Assembly (NCBI GenBank): GCA_039602395.1
Contig: JBCNJP010000010.1
Span: 92,843,729 to 92,907,728 of the forward strand
Origin: Deinandra increscens subsp. villosa
Taxonomy: Eukaryota > Streptophyta > Magnoliopsida > Asterales > Asteraceae
Direction: 5' to 3'
DNA: 64,000 nucleotides
Each line of letters begins with the position of its first letter. Position 1 is the stretch's first letter. The notes beneath the pieces were generated by a model that worked only from the letters and a program-made list of their open reading frames with translations, was not told the DNA's origin and did not search any database. Both the position numbers and the translations under genes were made by a program. This document shows, in pieces, positions 33,982-46,256 of the stretch.

Positions 33982-35799
33982 ATATTGTTATGTATTAACA
34001 ACATGTTTTACTTGATAAAATTAATAATGCAAGGAAAGAATCAATCAAAGTCATATCAGATAAAATTAATAATGTTTCCAAGAAGCCAAGTATGTTGCAC
34101 CAAACGAACTTCAAACTGAAGAAGATATATTTACCAAAACTGTAAATCAAAAGCACAGAAAGAACATATGATGAATGATTCCACATTTTTCGTTAAGGAA
34201 ATTTTAAGAAGTTACTTTCAGGAACAACATAGCTTCAAATCCACAACATACCCAATTTTATTATCCTAAAAAAAACCATAGTAAAGTAAATCTACAACAG
34301 CCTCAATATTAGAATAAAAAAACGAACCTCATTTATATAAGAAATTAAGAGAATCATAACATTCTCAAAGCTGCAGATATTAAGGTCACCACCATAGGAG
34401 CCTTTATATACATTACCATAGTAAGCATTACCAAATTAAATCATTTGTAGATAGCTGACCTGGTTCAAATGAATAATACACCACCGGTACTCTTAAGTAT
34501 TATAAGCATGTACCTACAACATGTTAAACCTCATTCTTCATTTGTTCTTGATCGCAATTTCTCCTAAAATCATTGATTCTTACCTAACACATCAGAGAAA
34601 CGATAAAGAAACCAAGAGAAATGAAAACTGATTTCGAATCAGTGGAAAGATCCACAAAATTGAATATTAGCAATAACAACCAACATCTTGTAAGGGTCAA
34701 AAGCAGGTTCCAAACTGTGAATAGCAAAAGAAAGTAGGCTCAGATTAGGGTTTTGGAAACCCTAAATTAAATCATCATAGCCTGATCTGGACCAACATCC
34801 ATCGGGTTACCGAGGTAGCATCCAAAAAAATCACCGCCGCTGCTCAACATCACATACGGAGCAAAGGCGGGGCAACCACAATAGAAAACATAGACCCTAC
34901 ATCCAGCCTCATCGGATCGATTTTCGATCTGAGATTCTAGAATTTACGGCTCAAACCCTAAAGGTTCATATCATCGCCGAATATAGGCCCACATAGCATC
35001 TGTACAAACATTTGAAGCTTCAGTAACTCATCAGATAGCTACAAAAACAATCTGAGTCAGACCATAAATGTTCATATAATCATAGGATTCAATGATCAAA
35101 TTCAAACAGACCAACAAATATCCACAGAAAACCCAAAAGAGAACAGGCTCAAACCCAAATGGGTTTCATATCATTGCCAAAGGTGGATTGTTAAGATCTT
35201 CAACAGAAAAGATTAAAAACCGAGTCCACATGAACCTAAACAGAGCAACCACAGAGATAACAACTCCCAGTCGTTACATCTCAAATTCTCAACTATTCAT
35301 AGTTTCACTTGTTTAAGAGGCCAAGATCTGCATAAGCTTCCAACACAAACCGAGTTTTAGAAAGATCAAAACTTCATAGCTAAAGAAACCATACAGAAGC
35401 ATCGATGGGCCAAATCAGATAGTGAAAGCAAAGGATACCAGCCACTTAACGACGGAAACCGTCTACCAACCGATTAACGGTGACAACCAAATTGATAGAT
35501 ATAAGCATATATAGAGAGAAATGATACCACACACAGAAAACAAAAACGCCAAGAAAGATAGGCGACATTAGCACAGCTCGGGTGTCGTAGCACGGGTGCG
35601 ATGAACCACCATGCCGCCGCCACAACAACCACAGTAAAACCATAGCAACAAAACCACCGCCACCGATTGTATTTTTGGTGTTGAGATCTGGGCCAGGTGG
35701 AGCAGCTACAGCCGCTTCAACACCCTAGGCGGAGCAAACCGACCACAAACCATCACGTACATCGGATTTGAGCATCGACGGCCGTAACCAACGCGCCGT
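33982..35799. other. Unassigned sequence left of the assembly gap
   Basis: Moderately AT-rich with short frames only. GC content rises toward the gap (35580-35799), as might be seen near a gene 5' end, and the minus strand there is rich in ggcggcggt-type triplets. No domain was recognised. Confidence 0.3.
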
Positions 35800-36299
35800 N
35801 NNNNNNNNNNNNNNNNNNNNNNNNNNNNNNNNNNNNNNNNNNNNNNNNNNNNNNNNNNNNNNNNNNNNNNNNNNNNNNNNNNNNNNNNNNNNNNNNNNNN
35901 NNNNNNNNNNNNNNNNNNNNNNNNNNNNNNNNNNNNNNNNNNNNNNNNNNNNNNNNNNNNNNNNNNNNNNNNNNNNNNNNNNNNNNNNNNNNNNNNNNNN
36001 NNNNNNNNNNNNNNNNNNNNNNNNNNNNNNNNNNNNNNNNNNNNNNNNNNNNNNNNNNNNNNNNNNNNNNNNNNNNNNNNNNNNNNNNNNNNNNNNNNNN
36101 NNNNNNNNNNNNNNNNNNNNNNNNNNNNNNNNNNNNNNNNNNNNNNNNNNNNNNNNNNNNNNNNNNNNNNNNNNNNNNNNNNNNNNNNNNNNNNNNNNNN
36201 NNNNNNNNNNNNNNNNNNNNNNNNNNNNNNNNNNNNNNNNNNNNNNNNNNNNNNNNNNNNNNNNNNNNNNNNNNNNNNNNNNNNNNNNNNNNNNNNNNN
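35800..36299. other. Assembly gap, 500 N
   Basis: Exactly 500 undetermined bases, a conventional scaffold gap size rather than a measured length. Confidence 0.99.
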
Positions 36300-37412
36300 C
36301 TGTTTGAAATCATTGGACTTATGGTTATGGTAATGCTATTTGGCCAAAAAAGGGAGTGATGGAGAATGGTAAAATGATGACCATGTTGAGTTTTTGGAGC
36401 TGATGAATAAAAATTTGAGACCGCTAACTTGAAACTTAAGGATCCCTACTGCTACTCTGAGCCCAACTCTGAGCCCATATAGGGTACATCTATTTCTTTC
36501 ATCTTTGTTAATTGTTCAATTCGTGACCATTTTCGTAGCACAAATGTAGAAGTCAGAAAATCATATGCTAATTGCTAACTAGAAGATTTTAATGTCATAT
36601 GAAGGAATAATAAGTTTTGAGACATGGTCAGATAATTAGATTTGGATGAGAAGACTTTGAAGCAAAGGTTTAATAAATAATTTTTAGAAATGGTCTGATA
36701 AATAGATTTGGATAATCATTTATGTGCTAAAGGCTAATAAACTGACTATCAAATGATAAAATAGAGATTTGGGGATTTTTCAGTTTTTAGGGTTCTTCAT
36801 CAACAATCTGTATTTAATTATTGTTTTTCCTTGGATTTTGGTTTCTCTATTGCCTCTGATCAGATCTCTGACAGAAAGGAGGTAGAAAGCGTACATCTCT
36901 CCGTGTTAATCTCATTTACTTTTTTCCTATTTGTTTCTTGACAAAATGCCTTAATCAGTCCAGAAGTTTGCCTCCAGGGTACTGTTATTGCTTGATTAAT
37001 GTTTGCTACATTGTGTCTGACACATGATGTTTTTGTCTAATGATGCTAGCTTATTTAATTTTACTTTGATTGTTCTATCTTTGTAGGTTAGATTCTTGCA
37101 TATTTGGACTGTTGACAGAACAGTTTAACGACATTTTTTGTCACTTCGTGTGTCCTACCAACAGCCTTCTCTACAGGTGTGTTTTATAAACAAACAGCTA
37201 TATTAGCAATCTTTGGTTTGGAACTTCGGATGACATTTTGGTTCTATGTTCTGGAAAGTTTTGTCATTGTGATTAAGTTTATAACGACTTCACATCATTA
37301 AATCTCTGAACTTATAATAGTCAATTGAAAGGCCCCCTAACGAATTGATTATTGTTTTTTTCTTTTACTTATACGGTTCCCCGCCGCAACGCGCGGGGCG
37401 GGTCACCAACTC
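36300..37412 (+). mobile_element. Probable Helitron body ending in a 3' hairpin
   Basis: The end at 37378-37412 reads CCCGCCGCAACGCGCGGGGC then gggtcaccaa and CTCGT. Upstream sequence has T-rich, intron-like character but no readable exon. The 5' end may lie in the gap. Confidence 0.5.
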
Positions 37413-37417
37413 GTATT

Positions 37418-37678
37418 TACTAAAAACTATTTTCCCCAAAGATAAAATTTGGTTAAACGGAAACAAAGGTTGAGTATTGGGAGCTCTCATTTTCCATTGT
37501 GTCCTGATCGATTCCGATTCAACTTACCACTACTATACTGCTCACGATGGGTGCACTTGCCCGTATAATGTGGTGAAATGGTAGTTGTTAAGTAAATCAG
37601 GTATTATAAATTTAAAGGTTTCAGCTGCTACACGGGTATGAGAAAACTGCCATATTTCTAGTACACCTTAGCACACGT
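37418..37678 (+). mobile_element. Athila-like LTR 3' fragment (copy 4)
   Basis: Matches 50187-50424 closely, including ttggttaaacggaaacaaag, the cattttccattgtgtcctga block and cagctgctacacgggtatga. It begins exactly at the Helitron 3' end (37412) and stops at a TA tract. Confidence 0.65.
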
Positions 37679-37696
37679 CATATATATATATATATA

Positions 37697-37887
37697 GTGA
37701 AAAGTTCATTGTAGACACCCCCATAAGTGTAGACAGGTAGACACCCTTTTTCACCATTAGATCTCTTGATCTAATGGTTGTGATTAATTTTCTTTTTTCT
37801 TTTTTTCTTTTTTCTCATTAATTAAAAACTTTCACATGTGAAAAAGAGCTATTTCACATGCGAAACTGTCTACAATGAACCTCACCC
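37697..37887. mobile_element. (TA)n-inserted element, family F1, copy a
   Basis: 191 bp between TA tracts. Inverted ends: GTGAAAAGTTCATTGTAGAC and, from the right, GGGTGAGGTTCATTGTAGAC. The second copy is at 50526-50706. The interior holds ctttcacatgtgaaaaagag but no frame. Confidence 0.7.
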
Positions 37888-37891
37888 TACC

Positions 37892-37924
<33 letters not shown>

Positions 37925-38394
37925 AGGTTATTTTGGAACCTTTCATGAGTTAAGGAATCTTTGGAACCCAATTGTGTGGTTCATATGCTTCCACCACATC
38001 TTTTTTACGTGAAATACTTAAAAAAAAAGGAAAAAGAATGTGCCTATGCCCCACTAAAATTCCGACACATATTCAATACATTTGATATATTAAATTCAAA
38101 TATTTATTTGGGCTAGAATCTAGTTTTTATCAAATAACATTTATATTTTAATTTTTTAAAGAAAATAAATTTTATAGTCTTCTTTATTTTTTTTTCTGAA
38201 CACAACGGTATAAGTTTGAACAAAAAATTACTAATTTTTTTTTGATCCTATGAGTATTTTTATACGTTTTTATACTCGTAGAATATAATTAATCGTAGAA
38301 TACTTTTTTGTTTTGTTTTTTAGTATTTGTAAAAAAAATTAAATAGATCTTTAATTTTGTTGTGCGATATATTCTTTTTATATTCTTAATTTAT

Positions 38395-38990
38395 TAATTT
38401 TAACGAGCTAAAATATTGAGCTCGAGCTCGGCTTGTTAAAATTCGAGCCGAGTCGAGCCGGCTCGTCGAGCCAGCTAGTTTATTTTTAAAAATTTATATT
38501 ATTTACATATATATTGATATATAACGTGACTAAAATATAATATTTTAACATACATGTAATGTAAATTTTAAAATTCGATGTTCATTTATTTATTTTTCAA
38601 TGAAAATAAATATTTCTTATCGAAAAGTATTATATAGGTTTTATATCTTATTCTAATTTAATATTTTCTTAAGTAAAACACTATAGGAAACTTGGTATTT
38701 AACTTAAAAAATATATCATAAATTATAAACTCATAATTTTGGGTTATATATATGTATATATAATAAAATTTGAGCTTAAATTTAAAGAGCCAAGCGAGCG
38801 AGCCAACGAGCTAACTAACGAGCAAGCCACGGGCGAGCTAACTCCTTAATTTTAACGAGCTAAAATATTGAGCTCGAGTTCGGCTTGTTAAAGTTCGAGC
38901 CGAGTCGAGCCGGCTCGTCGAGCCAGCTAGTTTATTTTTTAAAATTTATATTATTTACATATATATTGATATATAACGTGACTAAAACAT
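38395..38990. repeat. Direct duplication of a 145 bp GAGCTCGAGC-type block
   Basis: taattttaacgagctaaaat, the cgagccgagtcgagccggct core and the following ttatattatttacatatata occur at about 38395-38540 and again at 38853-38990, nearly identical. Confidence 0.75.
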
Positions 38991-39159
38991 ATTAAAAAAT
39001 CATAAAAAATATTAAACTTTATTAATAATACTTATAAAAATGTTTTTTTTAACTTCTGGAAAAAATGGTTTTCTTTAACTTCTGAAAAAAAAACATATTA
39101 AACTGTATTAATAATACTTATAAAAATGGTTTTCACGGTAGGAGTGTAATTATTTTCTC

Positions 39160-40715
39160 AGTTACGAAATGTTACATATGTAACTTTTCTAGGCTGGTAT
39201 AAAAAAATGACAATTTTCAGGATACAAGTGTAACTATTTTCTCAGATGGGAAATGTTACATACATAACTTCTTTTGGTTCGGTGTAAAGAAGAAATTGAT
39301 ATATATATATCTAATTAATATAAGGAAAACATTACAATTAACACTAAATATAACAAATATATCATACGAACTAAAATATTTAAAAAATCATAAAAAATAG
39401 AAAAGCTGACAAAAGAATATAACATGATAACAAAAACATATAAAACTATTTATGCTTCAGTTCTTGATAATTATCTTCATATTTGACACAAGAAGAATAC
39501 ATTCACCTATGAAGAAAAAAAATAATTCATTAGTTTTAACATGTGGTATATAGACAAAAGTAAAAAAATCAAACAAGTTACATATATAATATCAAACAAC
39601 TTACATATGTAGCATTATCAAAAGAGTTACATATGTAGTATTATGTTACACTACTTATGATCTCATGTAAGTCGTTATCTCAAAAGACATTTTAATATCT
39701 TTTAAATGTAACATCCATGTCTTATAACTATATTAATATTGACACTTTACATATCAAACAAGTTACATATGTACTATCAAACAAGTTACATATTCAACAT
39801 TAAAAAAGTTTCATATGTAGCATTATCAAACAAGCTACATATGTAACTTGTATGAACAATATCAAACATATCCATTAAACACTTTAGCATTTTTTAAGGA
39901 TTTTTTATTAGAAAAAAATAAGAAACAAGTTTAAATTGATATATGCATTTAACACATGGTATATAGACAAAAATAAATTAAAAAAAGTCAAACAAGTTAC
40001 TTATTGAACATCAAAAAAGTTAAATTTCTAGCATTATCAAACAAGTTACAATGTAACATTATCAAAAAAGTTACATATGTAGTATTATGTTACACTACTT
40101 ATGATGTCTTGTAAGTATCATCTCAAAAGACATTTTTATATCTTATCCATGTCTTATAACTATGTTAATACTAACAATTTACATCAAACAAGTCACATAT
40201 GTAATATCAAACAAGTTATATATCCAACATCAAAAAAGTTACATATGTAGCATTATCAAACAAGTTACATACTTGTATGAACAGTATCAAACATATCCAT
40301 TAGACACTTTAGCATTTTTTAAGGATTTTTAATTAGAAAAGAATCAAGAAACAGGTTTAATTGATATATGCATTTAACACATGGTATATAGACAAAAAAA
40401 AAAAAACAAACAAGTTAGATATTAAACATCAAAAAGTTACATATGTAGCATTATCAAACAAGTTACATATGTAACTTGTATGAACAATATTAAACATATC
40501 ATCAAGACACTTTTGTATTTTTTTTTTTGGGATCTTTTATTAGTAAAAAAATGTAAGAAACAAGTTTAATTGATATATGCATTTAACACATGATATATAA
40601 ACAAAAATAAAAAGAACATAAAAACAGGTTACATATTCAACATAAAAAAGGTTACATATGTAGCATTATTAAACAAGTTACATATGTAATTTTACATATG
40701 TAACTTGTATGATAA
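39160..40715. repeat. Tandem array rich in ACATATGTAA
   Basis: Four partial units anchored on ttgatatatgcatttaacac followed by atggtatatagacaaaa, near 39520, 39938, 40361 and 40570. Each unit contains several copies of caagttacatatgtagcatt-type sequence. Unit spacing is about 415, 423 and 209 bp. Noncoding. Confidence 0.7.
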
Positions 40716-42050
40716 ATAAATTTAAAAAAAGATTCAATTAGGTGAAACTACTAAATGTAAAATCCCGGTTCTCCGAGTACGAGCCTTGGTCACATAACTA
40801 TTAACAACACGACAAATTTAGTGTATACAATCTCCTAAATATTTTTATTTAAAAAAGTTCAAAAAAGAAGATCATATTATAAGAAAAGTATATTATATTT
40901 TACTCTTGTACTAATCTAGTTTGTATAAATCTTTTTAACAAATTGATAAATAAAGAAAACGAAAAAAGAATTAATATTATCATATAAACACAAACAGATC
41001 CAAGACGTTTATCTCAAGAGAAGGAGCATGAGGGGTATATATAATCCGGATATCTTTACCAATCATATTTATTTGAGCTTTTTTAAGAAATAAACAACGT
41101 GATAAATAAAAAATATAATAATTAGCAAAACAAAGAAAACATAAAAACAACAGTTTTAAAAATGTTTAAAAATAAATATCTAAATCAAATAAACTAACGA
41201 AAAATAAAAGTTTGTTAAGTTGAGTGATGTATAAAAAAGTTGTAAAATGTTGAGAGTTTTAGTGAAGACTTGTAAGTATCTTATCTTATAATATATATAT
41301 GAAAAGATTGGATGCCATATGGCATCACCACAACAATCCATTTTGTGGTTTTCCCGCTCAAATTATTTTCAATAAATGAAATTTGACTTTCATAATATAG
41401 TTATGATTATTCAAAAATAGAAAGAGTCTAATTACAAACTGTATAATTACGTCTTTAATTATATTCTAAAAATGTCAAACACATTTAAAGATTGAATTAT
41501 ATATCGTAAATGAGGGATTTGGATTTGAAAAAAAAAAGAGTCAATTTTAAATCCAATGAGCCTTAAATATTGTAATTTCAAACAACTAAATTAATTCTTA
41601 TGAATTTTTAATAGAGATATTATCGTTATAATTGCATTCTTAATTTTATTATTTTTTACAAACAATTATTTCTTAAATAAATATAACAATATAATTAATA
41701 TCAATAATTTTTTTTATTGTTTAGCTATGCAAATTCCCAAATATATGCATCATAAGGGTGTCCTTGAGTGGTGCTTATGACTACTCTTAGATTATTCATG
41801 CACGATTATAATCAAATGGTTTTGTTTTTGTGTTTGTTTTTATAATTGAAGAAGGGTATGATACAAACTTTAATTTTCTCTTAAGTTTTAGAGATTATAC
41901 TAATGCATGTTTATATCATTTTTATATTTTACTAGGAAGTGAAAGTGACTCATTATAGAAGAACCATTGAAACTTTTAACTGGATATTTCTAATAAAAAA
42001 AATTCTTAGATGATATAAAGAATCAATAGTACATTTTAGTTTTGAGTTTT
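40716..42050. other. AT-rich sequence, no gene seen
   Basis: A-rich on the left, T-rich on the right. No ORF, TIR or LTR recognised. Confidence 0.45.
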
Positions 42051-42052
42051 TT

Positions 42053-42166
42053 AAATACCGCCGTACGATGCACGGGTTTCAATTATCGAATTACATTTAT
42101 TATAATATTTATATTTTGGATTTATTTTTTTAAAAACCACCCGTGCGTCGCACGGGTATCAAAAAC
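42053..42166 (+). mobile_element. Two Helitron 3' termini in series
   Basis: The second is clear: CCCGTGCGTCGCACGGG, then tatcaaaaa and CTAGT at 42162-42166. The first (gccgtacgatgcacgggttt at about 42060) is a degenerate version about 70 bp upstream. Confidence 0.65.
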
Positions 42167-43715
42167 TAGTTTATATATATAACAAAAACAATCGACTCTT
42201 TCCCTCACATTCCACTGTACATCTTTTTGTCCAATGGGAGAGTAACAACAACTTACTTCAGCCAATGAATTAGTGGCACGTACTATAGGCCACGTTTCTT
42301 GCTTTCTACCTATTTGATTTATTTACCTTGAGTCTCCAGCCTCACTCTCATTTTTTACAAAGACTCTCTCTCTCACGCAACCTCTTTGACTGCCGGAGCC
42401 CATCGTCCGTCAGACACCAAATTACTCTGAAGAACAATTTTTTCTGTGACTCTGTCCGTTTTGATTTCGACGACGGTGGCCGCCGGTGTATTTCCTCTCT
42501 GTCGTTACCGTTAGGGTTTCAGTGACCGCCGGTGCCTCGCCGTCATCTTATCGGTGTTACGGATGGTGGTGTTTAACTGTGGTTAACTTCGGTATTAAAT
42601 GGTGGTTGTGATGAGGTAATTTAGCGGCGGCGATGTGTGCTGTCACTTACGATTTTATGGCCCGATTGCCGCTTATGATTTTATGGCTATTATGATGATC
42701 AATATGGTCTAAGCCTTTGACGCTTCGATTCGCAGCAGCCGTCAGGCTATGATTCTTTATAATTCCGATCTGAGCCAATAGCTTTACGTTTTCAAACAGA
42801 TTGGTTGTAGGGGATGCTTGCATGTTACTGTATATCTGTTGTTCTATGGCAATGGTTACTTAAAAGATCTGTTGGTGATGATGCTAGCCGGAAATCGTTT
42901 TAACGACTGTGATGATCTTATAGATCTGAGTCTATGGTTACTAAAACAAACTGTTGTTGATGATGTTGGCTGAAAATGGTTCAACTGCTGTGATAATCTC
43001 TTAGACCTGAGCTGGGGGTTGCTTTAACAATATGATCTTTATACTTTTTTTTTTTTTTGTATATTTGATGATGTTGCCAAATTGTGCTCGATGATAATGG
43101 TAGTGATGTGTTGCAGGTTTGTGTGATTGAAGAAAGTTTAAGACAACTTTTCATGTTTAAATTTATTTAAGGCTTGAAACAAATTGACCATTTGTTTTCT
43201 TTAACCTTTATAAGGTTTAAAATTTATTTAGGTGGTTTGATAGTTATTTTACTGATTTTTGTTAAAAAGTTAATTTGTGTGTTTACATTTGACAATTTGT
43301 GAATTTGTGTTTATCATGATAGTTTTACAGTTGCAGGTTTTTGAGAAAATGAGAAAACATGAAGTGTTTAAATTTATTTAAATTAAAGTTTTAAATAAAT
43401 TGACCATGTTTTCCATTTAAAAGGTTTACAACTTATTTGGATGCTTTCATGGTTTTTTTTAGTGATTTTTGTTCAAGTGAATTTGTGTTCATTTAGATAG
43501 TTTTATAAAGTTTTTAAAACAAACACATTAGAGGTGCATCTCTATAAAAGTTTATTTGGATTATGGATGACAGAACGAGATTATTCCTTCCGCGAGGTTG
43601 CTAAACACAATGTAATCCGGGTATCCAATTCCAAAGATTCAAGTTAAACGGGCAAGCAGATTCAAGTTAAACGGATGGCTCGCCGTAACGCGCGAGCGAG
43701 TCACCGTCTTGTATA
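42167..43715 (+). mobile_element. Helitron with possible captured gene leader
   Basis: Ends at a hairpin GGCTCGCCGTAACGCGCGAG followed by cgagtcaccgtCTTGT (43675-43715). From 42350 to 42560 the sequence is unusually GC-rich and gene-like: a pyrimidine-rich leader (tctctctctcacgcaacctc), then gccgccggtgtatttcctct. T-rich intron-like sequence follows. No exon could be identified, so capture is inference. Confidence 0.45.
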
Positions 43716-44400
43716 TACTAATTTGCAACTTGGTTGAATAGTAAAACAATCACATGGCGCCATGTGTCCTTTCCAACCAATCAAATGACGCCACGTGTTA
43801 TATTACAACAATTTACATATTGATCTTAAACCATACGACGCCACGTGTCCCACTTCTTTCTATGACATTTTGGCACGTCATTTTTTCCAACCAATCACAT
43901 GGTGCCATGTGTTATATTACAACAATTTACATATTGCCACATATTTCATTTCTTAACCCATACGACGCCACATGTCCCACTTCCTTCTATGACATTTTGC
44001 CAAGTCATTTTACCTTCAAATCAAATTTAACCACGAAAGCTTTAGACTTTTACGTTTTATAACCCTTAATTTTTATACTTTAGTTTTTCACAAAAGTTTT
44101 AGAATTTTAAGTTTTCCATTTCTTAAATCATATGACGCCACGTGTCCCACTTCCTCCTATAACATTTTGCCACGACATTTTACCTTCAAATCAAATTTGA
44201 CCACGAAAGCTTTAGACTTTTACGTTTTGTAACCCATAATTTTTATACTTTACTTTTTCACAAAAGTTTTAGAATTTTAAGTTTTATATACCCCTTTTGT
44301 CTTCGATATACTTTTATAGTTTTCGGCTTTGGTTACGACTTTTCTATGTTTTGACGGGTAAATGGGTGACCCGCCGCGAAACGCGGACGGATCTACTAAC
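43716..44400 (+). mobile_element. Helitron tail with internal duplication
   Basis: Ends near 44395 with GACCCGCCGCGAAACGCGGA then cggatctacta. Internal phrases (cgccacgtgtcccacttc, tttgaccacgaaagctttag) occur two to four times. The tail is similar to 2560-3280 read in the other direction. Confidence 0.55.
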
Positions 44401-44490
44401 TGTAACAGAACAAAGAGAACTTAACATCAACACAAAAACAAGAAATTACCCGCCGCAACGCGCGGTGGGTAAAAATTCTTGTTTATAGTA
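44401..44490 (+). mobile_element. Helitron 3' terminus
   Basis: ACCCGCCGCAACGCGCGGTG then ggtaaaaattCTTGT at 44450-44480, immediately after the previous end. Confidence 0.5.
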
Positions 44491-45430
44491 AATTTAAAAG
44501 GTAATAAAAAAAATAGTGTTTGATTTGGGCTACCATAATAAACTTTAAAAGGGCCGGATGTTAAAAAAAATACATAAGGGCCCAGACAAATATCAGATTA
44601 TCTCTTTCATTTTAGCTAAACAGCCTAAACCTAATAACACGAAGGAGCAGAGTCACTACTGCCGTCATCTCTATCGGCCGGAAAAAAATATCATCTTCCA
44701 ATTATCTTTGTTCCTCTATGTTTCTTCCTACTAAGGTGATATATAAAGGGTCAAAGTGTCAAAAAACTTCACTCACCCATTTAAAACATATTAAACAACC
44801 CAGTGGAAGGATCTAGGATTCAGGCAAAAATCAAATTCAAACTGACCTGGTGGACATGTGTGAGGAGTTCTCCTGCGAGGTTAGATGCAGGCGGCGACGG
44901 TTTCTCCGGTGAGTTTTCGAGCAGATCTGGAACATACGGTTCCGAGCGGTTTCTCCAATGAGTTTTCGAGCAGATCTAGGGTTCAGGTAAAACTCAACTT
45001 CACTGACGCATACGGTTCCGAGCAGATCTGGAACAGATCTAAAACGGAGATACGACATAGGTTTTTGGGGTTGGGATTTCTTTCTCTTTTGTGACGGTGA
45101 TGCTAGGTGGTTACGGGTTTTCTTCTACCTCGAGGGATTTCATGATGGAGGATCATGATTCATCTGTATTTTTAGAGAGTATTTTTAGAGAGAAGATTGG
45201 GTTGAAGATGAATGGGGATCTAATAAATATTTTGAATAATTAAAGGAATTGGAGAAGAAAAGTAGGTTGTAGATGATGTACACTGACAAGCAAGTCTGAG
45301 TAGTAATAAAAAAGAGATGACCACATTACCTTTCTACCCTTCTAGTATATATGTCATTACTTTATGAGGTATAAAATAAATGAAAAAGATAGAATAAAGA
45401 TGAACCATAGGATGAAGATGATCAAGGGTT
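44491..45430. other. Unassigned sequence with short duplicated block
   Basis: The segment gagttttcgagcagatctgg and its neighbours near 44912 recur at 44959, and gcatacggttccgagcagat near 45008 partly repeats them. No gene recognised. Confidence 0.4.
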
Positions 45431-45484
45431 TAAAAGTGGGTTCCAAGGTTTCCTCAACTCAACATGGGTTCCAATTTACTCTTT

Positions 45485-45487
<3 letters not shown>

Positions 45488-45536
<49 letters not shown>
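45488..45536. repeat. (TA)n microsatellite
   Basis: About 24 units. It is followed by gaatgtatatatcgtacaac and atttgtacaaatagagtttt, a block repeated around split sites at 50475-50508 and 53657-53710. Confidence 0.9.
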
Positions 45537-45539
<3 letters not shown>

Positions 45540-45949
45540 TGTATATATCGTACAACGGGAAATATAATATTTACATATGTATGTATTTGCATTTGTACAA
45601 ATAGAGTTTTGTGCCAACACTAATTCATCCAAAATATCGAATTCATCAAATCTGACCCAAATTAGACAAAAAATCTGTGTTAGGATAGTTGTAATAAGTG
45701 TCAATTAATCATCCTAGTTATCAATCTAAGTCAAAAATCACGTATTAAAAGCAATTTTGGTATTTTTTTCTCAAGAACCCTAAGTTAGAAAAAACTTTGA
45801 TTCGTATGGTATTAATGATGTTTTGGAAAAACCGTTGATGGGGTTTTCTAAATCGGAGGGTTGCGAATCGATTGGTATAAAACTTTTAAACTTTTCGCAA
45901 ACTTTTGATTTTTCCAGTTGAATGGTGAAGGACAAAAAGAACAACATGA

Positions 45950-46195
45950 GTGGTGCCCAAGTAAGCATGCCCCGTGCTGCTCCTTGTACATGAACCTTCA
46001 AGCTTATGAACAACACAGGCTGTGTTAGGGTGAGCATGCCTCGTGCCGTTCATAAAATTGAAAACAACTGTTGAGGAACAACGCACCCCGTATCCAACCT
46101 GACACGCCCCATGCTGTTCATCGTAAGTCTCTGTTTTTCTGTTCTGACCAACACGGGTCGTGCTTAGTCAAGCACACCCCGTGCTAACCCATCTG
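45950..46195 (+). repeat. Cluster of GCACGCCCCGTGC-like quasi-palindromes, upstream set
   Basis: About six variants (catgccccgtgctg, catgcctcgtgccg, acacgccccatgct, gcacaccccgtgct and others). A second cluster lies at 48070-48285, beyond the Athila ORF. Confidence 0.7.
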
Positions 46196-46256
46196 ACCAC
46201 CCAAAAATTGTATTTCTTCCATGAAATATGTTCTCATATTATCATGTTTTCCATTT

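Larger units (their letters stand above)
37920..45487. mobile_element. Candidate large (TA)n-inserted element, family F2
   Basis: Left terminus GGGTAAGGTTATTTTGGAAC follows a TA tract. The inverted counterpart GGGAAAGAGTAAATTGGAAC ends at 45487 just before another TA tract. About 51 bp of each end align, with roughly three quarters identity by eye. If these are two ends of one element it is 7.6 kb and contains later Helitron insertions; they could also be ends of two separate copies. Confidence 0.4.

Noticed and set aside
34740..34760. Telomere-like aaaccctaaa
   Set aside because: A single short occurrence, not tandem; such a motif is common in plant 5' regions.
35753..36313. Long open frames on both strands across the N run
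   Set aside because: They are produced by undetermined bases, not by coding sequence.
39160..40715. CRISPR-like array of short repeats
   Set aside because: Plant nuclear context, spacers are themselves repeated, units are imperfect and AT-rich; it is a tandem array inside a transposable element.
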